DNA from: Deltaproteobacteria bacterium
Lineage (GTDB): Bacteria; Desulfobacterota; Syntrophia; Syntrophales; UBA2210
DNA: 6,996 nt
Direction of reading: 5' to 3'
Assembly (NCBI GenBank): GCA_011056825.1
Contig: DSBH01000196.1
Coordinates: 1-6,996, forward strand
Positions 1 to 6,682 of the stretch are shown piece by piece. The notes under the pieces were generated by a model that was given only the letters and a program-made list of their open reading frames with translations, was not told the DNA's origin and did not search any database. The translations under genes and the position numbers were made by a program. The first letter of the stretch is position 1; every line of letters begins with the position of its first letter.

Positions 1-597
1 CCCTTCGGATGTCTTCCCTGCGGACTCGCGGCCAGGGACTCCCTCAGGGCTGGCGCAGTTCTTCCTCTTTCCCACCAGGACATCGGAAACTGGCCGTTCA
101 TCAACCATCCGTGGGAGCATGCCCTTCCGTTTACCGAAGACCGGCGTGGATTCACCAAGCGGTTTATCGGCGATGACGCCCTGCTTGCCCATCAGGGAAC
201 GGGCTATTTCACCCTTCCCTTTGCCGGGTTCGATCTTCGAAAAGTACAGACCGGTCCACAGACGATCGTGGTGGATTCGAAGGACACGGTGCTGGGAACG
301 GTGCTGACCTGCGTGACCGACGTCTCCATCGACCGGGTGGAATCACAAATATTAAGCGTCAACAGCCCCGACAAACCTCAAGGATTCCGACCCCGCGGTC
401 TGTGCTGCGGGTTTGTCCGTCTCACGTCGCCCCTGGACGAAGGCTCTATCATTACTGTAAAAGACACCCGCCGATCACTGCCCGCCATGATCATGAAAGA
501 TATTCGACCCGATCGGACGGCCCGCCGGCCGGTACGGGAAATGCTTACGAGCGATGATACGCACAACCATCGGGTTTCCAATAAATCAAAACACTAA
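1..597 (+). CDS. gcvT: Glycine cleavage T protein (aminomethyltransferase), C-terminal part, 5' end outside window
   Basis: The reading frame is open from base 1 to a TAA at 595-597 and gives the last 198 residues. The T protein moves the one-carbon unit from aminomethyl-lipoyl GcvH to tetrahydrofolate, releasing ammonia, in the cytoplasm. The family signature is GLAARDSLR at fragment residues 8-16, followed by a C-terminal barrel segment (about residues 133-186) around GFRPRGLCCGFV and its RRPVREML tail. Its place directly before gcvH, gcvPA and gcvPB confirms the call. One oddity: most T proteins read R-L-E-A-G after ARD(S/T)LR, but here it is R16-A-G-A-V, so the usual folate-contacting glutamate is a glycine. 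The next segment (LPLSHQDIGNWPFINHPW) is also unlike the common LYG form. I believe this type recurs in Desulfobacterota T proteins, but that is from memory. The N-terminal catalytic half is not visible. Confidence 0.93.
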   Translation, partial: PFGCLPCGLAARDSLRAGAVLPLSHQDIGNWPFINHPWEHALPFTEDRRGFTKRFIGDDALLAHQGTGYFTLPFAGFDLRKVQTGPQTIVVDSKDTVLGTVLTCVTDVSIDRVESQILSVNSPDKPQGFRPRGLCCGFVRLTSPLDEGSIITVKDTRRSLPAMIMKDIRPDRTARRPVREMLTSDDTHNHRVSNKSKH

Positions 598-604
598 GTG
601 AAGC

Positions 605-612
605 GGAGGGGG
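605..612 (+). promoter_or_regulatory. Ribosome binding site that fixes the gcvH start
   Basis: A GGAGGGGG run ends 9 bases before ATG 622. It lies inside the longer frame that would begin at GTG 598, which supports ATG 622 as the true start of gcvH rather than GTG 598. Confidence 0.75.
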
Positions 613-621
613 AATGTATTC

Positions 622-1026
622 ATGAAAGAAATAAGCGAGTTGCTGTTTCCCGAGAACACGCTGTATGCTGAAGATCATGAATGGGCAAAAATCGAGGACG
701 GTGTCGCGACAGTCGGCATCAACGACTATGCCCAGGATCAGCTGGGTGACATCGTATATGTAGAACTTCCGCAGGTGGGAGACTCCTTCGAGAGAGGCGA
801 CGAGTTCGGCACCGTTGAATCGGTCAAGGCCGTTTCGGAACTCTATATGCCGCTTTCCGGCGAGATAATCGCCGTGAACGAGAATCTCGAAGATTCCCCG
901 GAACTTATCAACCAGTCGCCTTACGAAGAAGGATGGATCATCAAGATCCGGCCCGACGATGACAACGAGGCGGAAGAACTCATGGAAAAAGAAGCCTACC
1001 TCTCTTTTTTGAAGGGGGACGACTGA
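622..1026 (+). CDS. gcvH: Glycine cleavage system H protein (lipoyl carrier)
   Basis: This 134-residue protein is the mobile carrier of the glycine cleavage system. Its lipoyl arm accepts the aminomethyl group from the P protein, presents it to the T protein, and is then reoxidised by the L protein. The lipoyl-domain signature GTVESVKAVSEL puts the modified lysine at K69. Other hallmarks are HEW (19-21), GINDYAQDQLGDIVYVELP (32-50) and a C-terminal region around SPYEEGWIIKI. Length is normal for the family (about 125-135), with an acidic tail. I chose ATG 622 over the in-frame GTG 598 because a strong GGAGGGGG lies 9 bases upstream and the protein then starts as usual. It follows gcvT by 24 bases, and its TGA (1024-1026) abuts the gcvPA ATG, so it is translated within the same operon. 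The nearby lipA could supply its cofactor. Confidence 0.97.
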   Translation: MKEISELLFPENTLYAEDHEWAKIEDGVATVGINDYAQDQLGDIVYVELPQVGDSFERGDEFGTVESVKAVSELYMPLSGEIIAVNENLEDSPELINQSPYEEGWIIKIRPDDDNEAEELMEKEAYLSFLKGDD

Positions 1027-2358
1027 ATGCGTTACCTGCCTCACACGGATGACGATATTTCGACGATGCTCCGGGTGACGGGGGCTGACAGCATCAATGA
1101 TTTTTTCGCAGTCGTGCCCGAAGAGCTCCGCCGGCCGTCTGGAATGGCGCTTCCCGATGCGCTGACCGAGTGGGAACTGAACGATCTCATGGCAGCGCTT
1201 TCAAATGCGGATACCGGGGCAACAGACTTTCTTTCATTCGTGGGAGCCGGAAGTTACGACCATCACATCCCCGAGACAGTGCCGTTTCTTGCGGGCCGAT
1301 CCGAATTCGCCACGTCGTACACGCCCTATCAGCCCGAGCTCAGCCAGGGAACCCTGCAGGCGATGTACGAGTACCAGACCCTGCTCGCCCGCCTGACGGG
1401 CATGGAAATCGCCAATGCCTCGATGTACGACGGGGCCTCGGCACTCGCCGAAGCCATCCTCATGGCTCTGCGGATTACGAAAAAAAACACCGTTGCCCTC
1501 TCGACGGCCGTTCACCCCTTCTACCGGCAGGTGGTCCGGACCTACGTGGAACCTACCGGTTGCTCCGTGCTGGAACTCCCCGTGCTTGAATCGGGACGGA
1601 CGGATCTTTTGACGCTTGCATCATCGGCGGACTCAGCCGTTGCGGCTCTTCAATCTCCCAATTTCTTCGGCTGCATGGAAGACCTGCCGACCGCGGCCCG
1701 GATCATGCACGATCAAGGAGGCCTGCTGGCGGCTTCCTTTACCGAGCCCGTCGCTTTCGGCCTGTATCGCCCTCCCGGCGACGACGGCGCCGACGTAGCC
1801 TGCGGAGAAGGCCAGAGTCTCGGCATTCCGCGGTCTTTCGGCGGACCGGGCGTCGGCATATTCTGCACACGTTCCAGGTACGTGCGTTCCATGCCCGGCC
1901 GCCTCGTTGGAAAAACCCGCGATCAATCGGGGAAACGGGGGTTCGTTCTCACCCTGGCCACGAGGGAACAGCATATAAGGCGGGAACGTGCCACGTCCAA
2001 CATCTGTACAAACAGCAGCCTGTGCGCCCTGTCTTCCGCCGTTTACCTGGCTTCCCTGGGAGGAAGCGGGCTGCGGCGGCTGGCACGATTGAATTACGAC
2101 AAGACGGAATATCTGAAGAGAAATCTTTCGGAAGCCGGCTGGACAATGCCGTTCACAAGTCCCACATTCAACGAATTTGTCGCCAGGATCCCCGGGGATG
2201 CGGAGGAAGCGCACCGCGGACTCCGTGAAAAGGGCATCCTGGCGGGAGTCCCCCTCGGACGCTGGTATCCAGATCTTCGCGATTGCCTCTTACTGTGCGT
2301 CACAGAAACGGCGACCCGCGAAGACATGGATCGCCTCGTATCAGAGGTGCGATCATGA
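1027..2358 (+). CDS. gcvPA: Glycine dehydrogenase (decarboxylating) subunit 1, P-protein alpha half
   Basis: This 443-residue protein is the N-terminal half of a two-subunit P protein. With GcvPB it decarboxylates glycine and loads the aminomethyl group on lipoyl-GcvH. Family motifs run in the expected order: FVGAGSYDHHIP (71-82), SYTPYQPELSQGTLQ (97-111), NASMYDGASALAEA (130-143), GEGQSLGIP (260-268), then MPGR and REQHIRRERATSNICTN (about 313-329). This subunit has no PLP lysine, as expected, because that residue sits in GcvPB. Length matches the family (about 440-450). The start is ATG 1027, directly after the gcvH stop, with AAGGGGG at 1012-1018, 8 bases upstream and inside the end of gcvH. 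Its stop overlaps the gcvPB start (ATGA, 2355-2358), which fits translational coupling and equal production of the two subunits. No frameshift or missing motif is seen. Confidence 0.97.
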   Translation: MRYLPHTDDDISTMLRVTGADSINDFFAVVPEELRRPSGMALPDALTEWELNDLMAALSNADTGATDFLSFVGAGSYDHHIPETVPFLAGRSEFATSYTPYQPELSQGTLQAMYEYQTLLARLTGMEIANASMYDGASALAEAILMALRITKKNTVALSTAVHPFYRQVVRTYVEPTGCSVLELPVLESGRTDLLTLASSADSAVAALQSPNFFGCMEDLPTAARIMHDQGGLLAASFTEPVAFGLYRPPGDDGADVACGEGQSLGIPRSFGGPGVGIFCTRSRYVRSMPGRLVGKTRDQSGKRGFVLTLATREQHIRRERATSNICTNSSLCALSSAVYLASLGGSGLRRLARLNYDKTEYLKRNLSEAGWTMPFTSPTFNEFVARIPGDAEEAHRGLREKGILAGVPLGRWYPDLRDCLLLCVTETATREDMDRLVSEVRS

Positions 2359-3809
2359 GTGAGAGAGTCGGCACACAGGGCCTGTTGTTCAACGAACCGC
2401 TGCTCTGGGAAAGAGGAAGCCGGGGTCGTTCGGGCATGTCCCTGCCCCGCGCCGACGTGGAACCGGCCCCTGTCGATGAGGACCTCGTGGGTAACGGCCC
2501 GGACATCCCCGACCTGTCGGAACCGGAAGTCGTCCGCCACTACACACGGCTGTCCCAGTGGAATTTCGGCATCGATTCGAACATGTATCCGTTGGGTTCC
2601 TGCACAATGAAATATAACCCGAAAACGAATGAGAAACAGGCGGCGCGCCCCGGCTTTGCCGGCGCCCACCCGCTCCTGCCGTCAGAACTATCCCAGGGCG
2701 CTCTTCAACTTATGGCGGAGCTCGAACAGTATCTCGCCGAAATCACGGGACTCGACGCGGCAACGCTTCAACCCGCCGCCGGGGCCCAGGGAGAACTGAC
2801 GGGCATGCTGATCATGCATGCCTGGTTCAAGCACCACGATGATCGCCGATCGAAGATCATCGTCCCTGACACGGCCCACGGCACGAACCCGGCAAGCGCC
2901 GCCCTCTGCGGGTACCGTGCCGTCCCCGCGGCCTCCGGACCGGACGGTATTCTCGAAACAGCTGTCATCGACCGCCTCATGGACGACGAGACGGCGGGCA
3001 TCATGATCACCAACCCCAACACGCTCGGTTTTTTTGAAGAAAATATCAAAGCGATCGCCCAAATCGTCCACCGGCACGACGGGCTGGTCTACTGTGACGG
3101 CGCCAATATGAACGCCCTGATGGGTATCGTCGACCTGGCGGCAGCCGGCGTGGATATCCTGCACCTTAACCTGCACAAAACATTTTCGACGCCTCACGGC
3201 GGTGGCGGACCGGGCTCAGGGCCGGTGCTGGTCCGGAAAAAGCTGGAACCTTTTCTCCCGGTTCCCCGCGTCGTCCCCGACGGGAAAGGCTGGCGGCTGT
3301 CCGACGATTTTCCCCTTTCCATCGGCAAGATACACGCCTTTCAAGGCAATTTCGGTGTTATGGTCAAGGCGTACAGTTACATCAGGAGCATGGGCGCCGA
3401 CCTGAAAAGGGCCTCCCAACTGGCAGTACTGAACGCCAATTATCTCAAGGAACGTCTGAAGGGAGTTCTCCATCTTCCCTACGACCGTCCCTGCATGCAT
3501 GAATGTGTCTTTACCGACGCCCTGCAGCAACCTTACGGCATAACGACTCTCGATATGGCGAAACGACTCATGGATTACGGTTTCCACCCGCCCACCGTCT
3601 ATTTTCCTCTGGTCGTCAAGGACGCCCTCATGATGGAACCGACGGAAACGGAATCCCGGGACGACATCGACCGTTTCGTCGAAGCACTGGAAGCCGTCGC
3701 CAAAGAAGCCGTCGAGTCGCCGGAACTTCTTCGCGAAGCTCCTCACGTCTGTAAAACGGAACGTCTCGATGAAACGGAAGCTGCCCGAAATCCCCGCCTT
3801 ACCGGCTGA
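2355..3809 (+). CDS. gcvPB: Glycine dehydrogenase (decarboxylating) subunit 2, PLP-binding P-protein beta half
   Basis: This 484-residue protein is the PLP-carrying half of the split P protein. The Schiff-base lysine is K275 in LNLHKTFSTPHGGGGPGSGP, the standard glycine-decarboxylase signature. Other motifs are GSCTMKYNPK (81-90), QPAAGAQGE (139-147), DTAHGTNPASA (172-182), TNPNTLGFFE, CDGANMNA and, near the C terminus, GFHPPTVYFPL and EPTETES. Length is typical (about 480-490). I chose ATG 2355 because AGAGG at 2343-2347 lies 7 bases upstream, the ATG overlaps the gcvPA stop, and the protein then begins close to the family norm. The frame stays open upstream to an ATG at 2283, but that extension lies entirely inside gcvPA. 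Together with GcvPA it makes the decarboxylating enzyme. The reaction is reversible, so the sequence alone cannot say whether the cell runs it oxidatively or for glycine synthesis. Confidence 0.97.
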   Translation: MSERVGTQGLLFNEPLLWERGSRGRSGMSLPRADVEPAPVDEDLVGNGPDIPDLSEPEVVRHYTRLSQWNFGIDSNMYPLGSCTMKYNPKTNEKQAARPGFAGAHPLLPSELSQGALQLMAELEQYLAEITGLDAATLQPAAGAQGELTGMLIMHAWFKHHDDRRSKIIVPDTAHGTNPASAALCGYRAVPAASGPDGILETAVIDRLMDDETAGIMITNPNTLGFFEENIKAIAQIVHRHDGLVYCDGANMNALMGIVDLAAAGVDILHLNLHKTFSTPHGGGGPGSGPVLVRKKLEPFLPVPRVVPDGKGWRLSDDFPLSIGKIHAFQGNFGVMVKAYSYIRSMGADLKRASQLAVLNANYLKERLKGVLHLPYDRPCMHECVFTDALQQPYGITTLDMAKRLMDYGFHPPTVYFPLVVKDALMMEPTETESRDDIDRFVEALEAVAKEAVESPELLREAPHVCKTERLDETEAARNPRLTG

Positions 3810-3846
3810 AACTGTCTCGGTCTTCTCAGCGACGGGTGTGTGTTCA

Positions 3847-3874
3847 TTGTGCCGCTTTCCTGTTATGCTGATAA
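3847..3874 (+). promoter_or_regulatory. Possible sigma-70-type promoter before lipA
   Basis: The gap between the gcvPB stop (3809) and lipA holds no gene and no convincing terminator. A TTGTGC (3847-3852), 16 bases, then TGATAA (3869-3874) is a modest match to -35/-10 boxes, and TATGCT at 3864-3869 is an alternative -10. The gap is larger than elsewhere in the operon, so lipA may have its own promoter in addition to read-through from gcvPB. The boxes are weak, so this is tentative. Confidence 0.25.
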
Positions 3875-3982
3875 CTCCCGCAGACAAGCAAGGCTTCCTG
3901 TTCCCCTGAGGAAAACCGCAGTACGGCCAGGCAGGTCAGGATGTGGATATTCATTTCCGGCCAGACAGGTTTTTATTTCGAC

Positions 3983-4867
3983 ATGAACAGAAAAAACTAC
4001 AATCCCAAACCGCCGTGGCTGAGAAAAAGTCTCGCCACGGGACCCGAATTTGAAAAAACGAGGACGCTGTTGCGGCGCGAAGGACTGACCACCGTCTGTC
4101 ACGAAGCGCGATGTCCGAATATCAGGGAATGCTTTTCCAGAAAAACGGCTACGTTTATGATCATGGGTAACCGATGCACGCGAAACTGCCGTTTCTGCGC
4201 CGTTGCAAACGGGCGACCGGATCCTCCCGACCGAAGCGAACCGGAACGATTGGCACGCGCGGCACGGGATCTCGGCCTGCGCTATGTAGTGGTAACCTCC
4301 GTCACCAGAGACGATCTGCCCGACGGTGGCGCTTCCTGCTTCGCAGACACGGTGCAGGCCATCTGCAAAACCATTCCCTGCGCGCTCGTGGAAGTGCTCA
4401 TACCTGATTTTTCGGGAAACCGGGACGCCCTGTTGTCGGTGCTCGAGGCGAAACCCTCGGTCATGAATCACAACATTGAAACGGTGGAACGCCTGTATTC
4501 CGATATTCGACCCGGAGCTGACTATAACCGTTCTCTTTCGCTTCTGAAAGAAGCGGCGTCACGCGGGGAAACTGTAAAAACAGGACTCATGCTGGGACTT
4601 GGTGAAACCGGCAAGGAACTGGAACAGACGCTGCGAGATTCCCTGAACGCCGGAGTACGGATTCTGACCATGGGGCAATATCTGCAACCGGCGCCCGACA
4701 AGGAGCGTGTATCCCGCTTCGTGCCGCCGGAAGAATTCGACGAATGGAAGACCGAGGCCCTTCACATGGGATTCACCGCCGTCGCTTCGGGACCGTTCGT
4801 CCGCAGTTCCTACAACGCGGCGGGCCTGTACAATACCTTCCTCGCCGCGACGTCACCGTCGCGGTAA
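3983..4867 (+). CDS. lipA: Lipoyl synthase (radical SAM)
   Basis: Lipoyl synthase inserts two sulfur atoms at C6 and C8 of an octanoyl group bound to a carrier protein, here presumably GcvH. Numbered from ATG 3983, the 294-residue protein shows the auxiliary cluster cysteines C39, C44 and C50 (CHEARCPNIREC) and the radical SAM cysteines C65, C69 and C72 (CTRNCRFC). It also has VTSVTRDDLPDGGA, NHNIETV, KTGLMLGLGE, and near the end PFVRSSY (about 271-277), whose serine is known to contact the auxiliary cluster. All key residues are intact. The start is uncertain: ATG 3941 would add 14 residues, but AGGTCAGG touches it with no spacing, and family proteins align best from NPKPPWLRK just after 3983. 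ATG 3983 itself has only a weak AGG 13 bases upstream. No lipB or lipoate ligase lies in the window, so the octanoyl donor step is encoded elsewhere. Confidence 0.96.
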   Translation: MNRKNYNPKPPWLRKSLATGPEFEKTRTLLRREGLTTVCHEARCPNIRECFSRKTATFMIMGNRCTRNCRFCAVANGRPDPPDRSEPERLARAARDLGLRYVVVTSVTRDDLPDGGASCFADTVQAICKTIPCALVEVLIPDFSGNRDALLSVLEAKPSVMNHNIETVERLYSDIRPGADYNRSLSLLKEAASRGETVKTGLMLGLGETGKELEQTLRDSLNAGVRILTMGQYLQPAPDKERVSRFVPPEEFDEWKTEALHMGFTAVASGPFVRSSYNAAGLYNTFLAATSPSR

Positions 4868-5009
4868 CGTGTTCTGAAAGCCTTACTGTTCACCGATAAA
4901 GCCATTGTTATGGAAAGTGTACGGCGAAACTCATGACCGCCCTTTTCACATTCGAGTACGGTATGGGAATTTCCCGAACCTATCATCCTCCAGGCTGTAC
5001 GCCTTCGGC
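4868..5009. other. Intergenic gap between convergent lipA and SDR genes
   Basis: These 142 bases separate the ends of lipA (+) and the SDR pair (-). They hold an 11-base near-palindrome (GGGAATTTCCC) and a few short repeats, but no G/C-rich hairpin followed by a T-run on either strand. I see no gene here. Confidence 0.6.
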
Positions 5010-5777
5010 TCAGGGTCGTATACCCTGTCCACCCGCTATGACGATTTCTTTGCCCGTCATGAATGTCGCGGCGTCCGAGCAGAGCATGAGAACCGCCCCG
5101 GCGATTTCTTCGGGCTTCGCCAGGCGTCCGAGCGGAACCGACGCGAGGATCGCGTCTTTCGCAGCGGGGTTGTGATCAAAAATTTTTCTGGCCATGTCCG
5201 TGTCGACGAATCCCGGGCATACGGCATTAACCCGTACTTTCCTGTGTGCCACTTCCAGGGCCGCCGCCCTGGTCAGTCCCAGGATCGCGTGCTTGCTGGC
5301 GCTGTACAGTGAAAGACCATCGTTGCATCGCAAGCCCATGACGGACGAATTGTTGACGATGCTTCCGCCCCCTTCCTTCCGTATCATGGGGATTTCGTAT
5401 TTCATGCAGAGCCAGGTACCGCGAAGATTCGTGTTCATGACGGCGGTCCACTCTTCCATGGTGGTGTTGGCCAGCCGCCTGAGAGGAACCCCCGTCCCGG
5501 CATTATTAAAGGCGTGATTCAGGCGGCCGTACCGCTCGCCGATGGCCGCGAAGAGTGCTTCGACCTGCCCCGGTTCAGTCACGTCGGTCCTGATGAATTC
5601 CGCCTTTCCGTCCCTTCCCGTTATCTCGTCGACAACATCAGCTCCGAGGTTTTCCCTGCGAGCCGCTATAACAACTGACGCTCCTTCCGCGGCGAAGGCG
5701 ATGGCCGTAGCCCTGCCGATTCCCGAGTTTCCTCCCGTAACCAGTACAACCTTATCGTCGAATCTGCGTGCGTTCAC
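5010..5777 (-). CDS. Short-chain dehydrogenase/reductase (classical SDR), second of a tandem pair
   Basis: This 255-residue classical SDR is an NAD(P)-dependent oxidoreductase of unknown substrate. The Rossmann motif is TGGNSGIG (14-21), followed by AARR (38-41), whose arginines suggest NADP(H), TD at 64-65 for the adenine, NNAG (91-94), and the catalytic tetrad N117, S145, Y158 (YSASK) and K162. CPGFVDTD follows the active site. The C terminus reads IAGGQG where most relatives have VDGG. The start is GTG 5777, with AAGGAG at 5792-5787 and a 9-base spacing. It lies 23 bases after the stop of its paralogue, so the two are very likely co-transcribed. By eye the two proteins share about half their residues with almost no gaps. 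Generic names such as 3-oxoacyl-ACP reductase or glucose 1-dehydrogenase are often given to this family, but nothing here supports a particular one. Confidence 0.92.
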   Translation of the reverse strand: MNARRFDDKVVLVTGGNSGIGRATAIAFAAEGASVVIAARRENLGADVVDEITGRDGKAEFIRTDVTEPGQVEALFAAIGERYGRLNHAFNNAGTGVPLRRLANTTMEEWTAVMNTNLRGTWLCMKYEIPMIRKEGGGSIVNNSSVMGLRCNDGLSLYSASKHAILGLTRAAALEVAHRKVRVNAVCPGFVDTDMARKIFDHNPAAKDAILASVPLGRLAKPEEIAGAVLMLCSDAATFMTGKEIVIAGGQGIRP

Positions 5778-5800
5778 TTTTTAACTCTCCTTCTCACCGC

Positions 5801-6565
5801 TTATATAGATTGTCCACCGTCAACCGATATCTCCTTGCCGATCATGTAAGATGCTTCGTCGGAGCAAAGCCAAAGGACAATACCGGAAATTTCGTCTGTG
5901 TCGCCGATGCGTTTCATGGCCGTGTTGGCGATAACCATGTCGTACATGTTCGGAATGTATTTGGCGGCCCTTTCAAGAATTTCCGTCTGTATGGGGCCAG
6001 GACAAACAGCATTGATCCGAATGTTTTTCGGTGCATATTCAAGCGCCGCCGTCCGCGTGAGGGCGAGAATCGCGTGCTTGCTCGCACAGTAATGGGAAAG
6101 ACCGTAATCGGCCGTAAAACCCAGAATCGACGAAGTGTTCACGATAATACCGCCCCCCTGCTTCAGCATCCTGTTTATTTCGTGCTTCATGCACAACCAG
6201 GTGCCGCGGGCGTTGGTTTCGATGACCTCGTCCCATTCCTCAACGGTTGTTTTGGCGACCGTCGGAATATGGGGATGGGATACGCCGCCGTTGTTGAACG
6301 CGATATCCAGTCGATCGTATCGCTCGAAGATCTGATTAAACAGACTGTCAACATCGTCCGGATTCCGAATGTCTGTCTTTATAAAACAGGCATCTCCGCC
6401 GGCCTCGGTAATTTCCTCCACCAGTGATTCTCCAAGCTTTTCACGCCGTGCCGCCGTAACGACCCGGGCCCCCTCCCTCGCGAAGGCCGCCGCCGTTGTC
6501 CTGCCTATTCCGGACGTTGTTCCCGTCACGAGCACCACCTTGTCTGTAAACCGCTTTTCTTCCAC
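5801..6565 (-). CDS. Short-chain dehydrogenase/reductase (classical SDR), first of a tandem pair
   Basis: This 254-residue classical SDR is the upstream partner of the pair. Its motifs are TGTTSGIG (14-21), AARR (38-41, suggesting NADP(H)), TD (64-65), NNGG (91-94), and catalytic N118, S146, Y159 (YCASK) and K163, followed by CPGPIQTE and VDGGQS at the end. NNGG replaces the near-universal NNAG, while the rest of the active site is intact. I chose GTG 6565 because AAGGAG (6580-6575) lies 9 bases upstream and the protein then matches its paralogue from the first residues. The frame continues upstream to ATG 6616 and ATG 6658, which lack ribosome binding sites and would add 17 or 31 residues not typical of the family. 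The substrate is unknown. The tandem arrangement suggests gene duplication and possibly two related steps or substrates. Confidence 0.92.
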   Translation of the reverse strand: MEEKRFTDKVVLVTGTTSGIGRTTAAAFAREGARVVTAARREKLGESLVEEITEAGGDACFIKTDIRNPDDVDSLFNQIFERYDRLDIAFNNGGVSHPHIPTVAKTTVEEWDEVIETNARGTWLCMKHEINRMLKQGGGIIVNTSSILGFTADYGLSHYCASKHAILALTRTAALEYAPKNIRINAVCPGPIQTEILERAAKYIPNMYDMVIANTAMKRIGDTDEISGIVLWLCSDEASYMIGKEISVDGGQSI

Positions 6566-6574
6566 TGCAATCAA

Positions 6575-6580
6575 CTCCTT
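6575..6580 (-). promoter_or_regulatory. Ribosome binding site that fixes the upstream SDR start
   Basis: AAGGAG on the - strand, 9 bases before GTG 6565. The paralogue has the same hexamer at the same 9-base distance from its GTG (5792-5787). This supports both GTG starts over the longer ATG options. Confidence 0.75.
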
Positions 6581-6653
6581 CACGGTAAATTCGCGTCCTC
6601 CCGATCTTACTTTCATAAAAAAGGACCGGGATAACCACGGTTTTTCATGTATC

Positions 6654-6682
6654 AGCATAGCCCCCGTGATCGGGATCGTTAA
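6654..6682 (-). promoter_or_regulatory. Candidate sigma-70-type promoter for the SDR pair
   Basis: On the - strand, TTAACG (6682-6677) is followed after exactly 17 bases by TATGCT (6659-6654). This would start transcription near 6647 and leave a leader of about 80 bases before GTG 6565. It lies downstream of the - strand terminator at 6908-6877, where an independent promoter is needed. The -35 box matches only partly and no experiment backs it. Confidence 0.35.

Noticed and set aside
598..621. GTG 598 as the gcvH start (8 extra residues)
   Set aside because: The GGAGGGGG ribosome binding site lies inside this extension and is well spaced for ATG 622.
586..1044. 152-codon open frame on the - strand opposite gcvH
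   Set aside because: It is a shadow of gcvH, with no recognisable protein and no start signals; the + strand gene is certain.
2081..2098. TGGCACGATTGAATTAC, resembling a sigma-54 promoter
   Set aside because: The TTGC half is missing at the required spacing and the site is inside gcvPA codons.
1633..2214. 193-codon open frame on the - strand opposite gcvPA
   Set aside because: It is antisense to well-conserved gcvPA motifs and its translation resembles no known family.
2283..2354. N-terminal extension of GcvPB from ATG 2283
   Set aside because: It lies entirely inside gcvPA. ATG 2355 has a ribosome binding site and the typical ATGA overlap.
3216..3887. 223-codon open frame on the - strand opposite gcvPB
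   Set aside because: It is a shadow of the conserved GcvPB C-terminal half, with no ribosome binding site or family likeness.
5768..6427. 219-codon + strand open frame opposite the upstream SDR
   Set aside because: It is a shadow of an SDR gene whose motifs and start signal are clear on the - strand.
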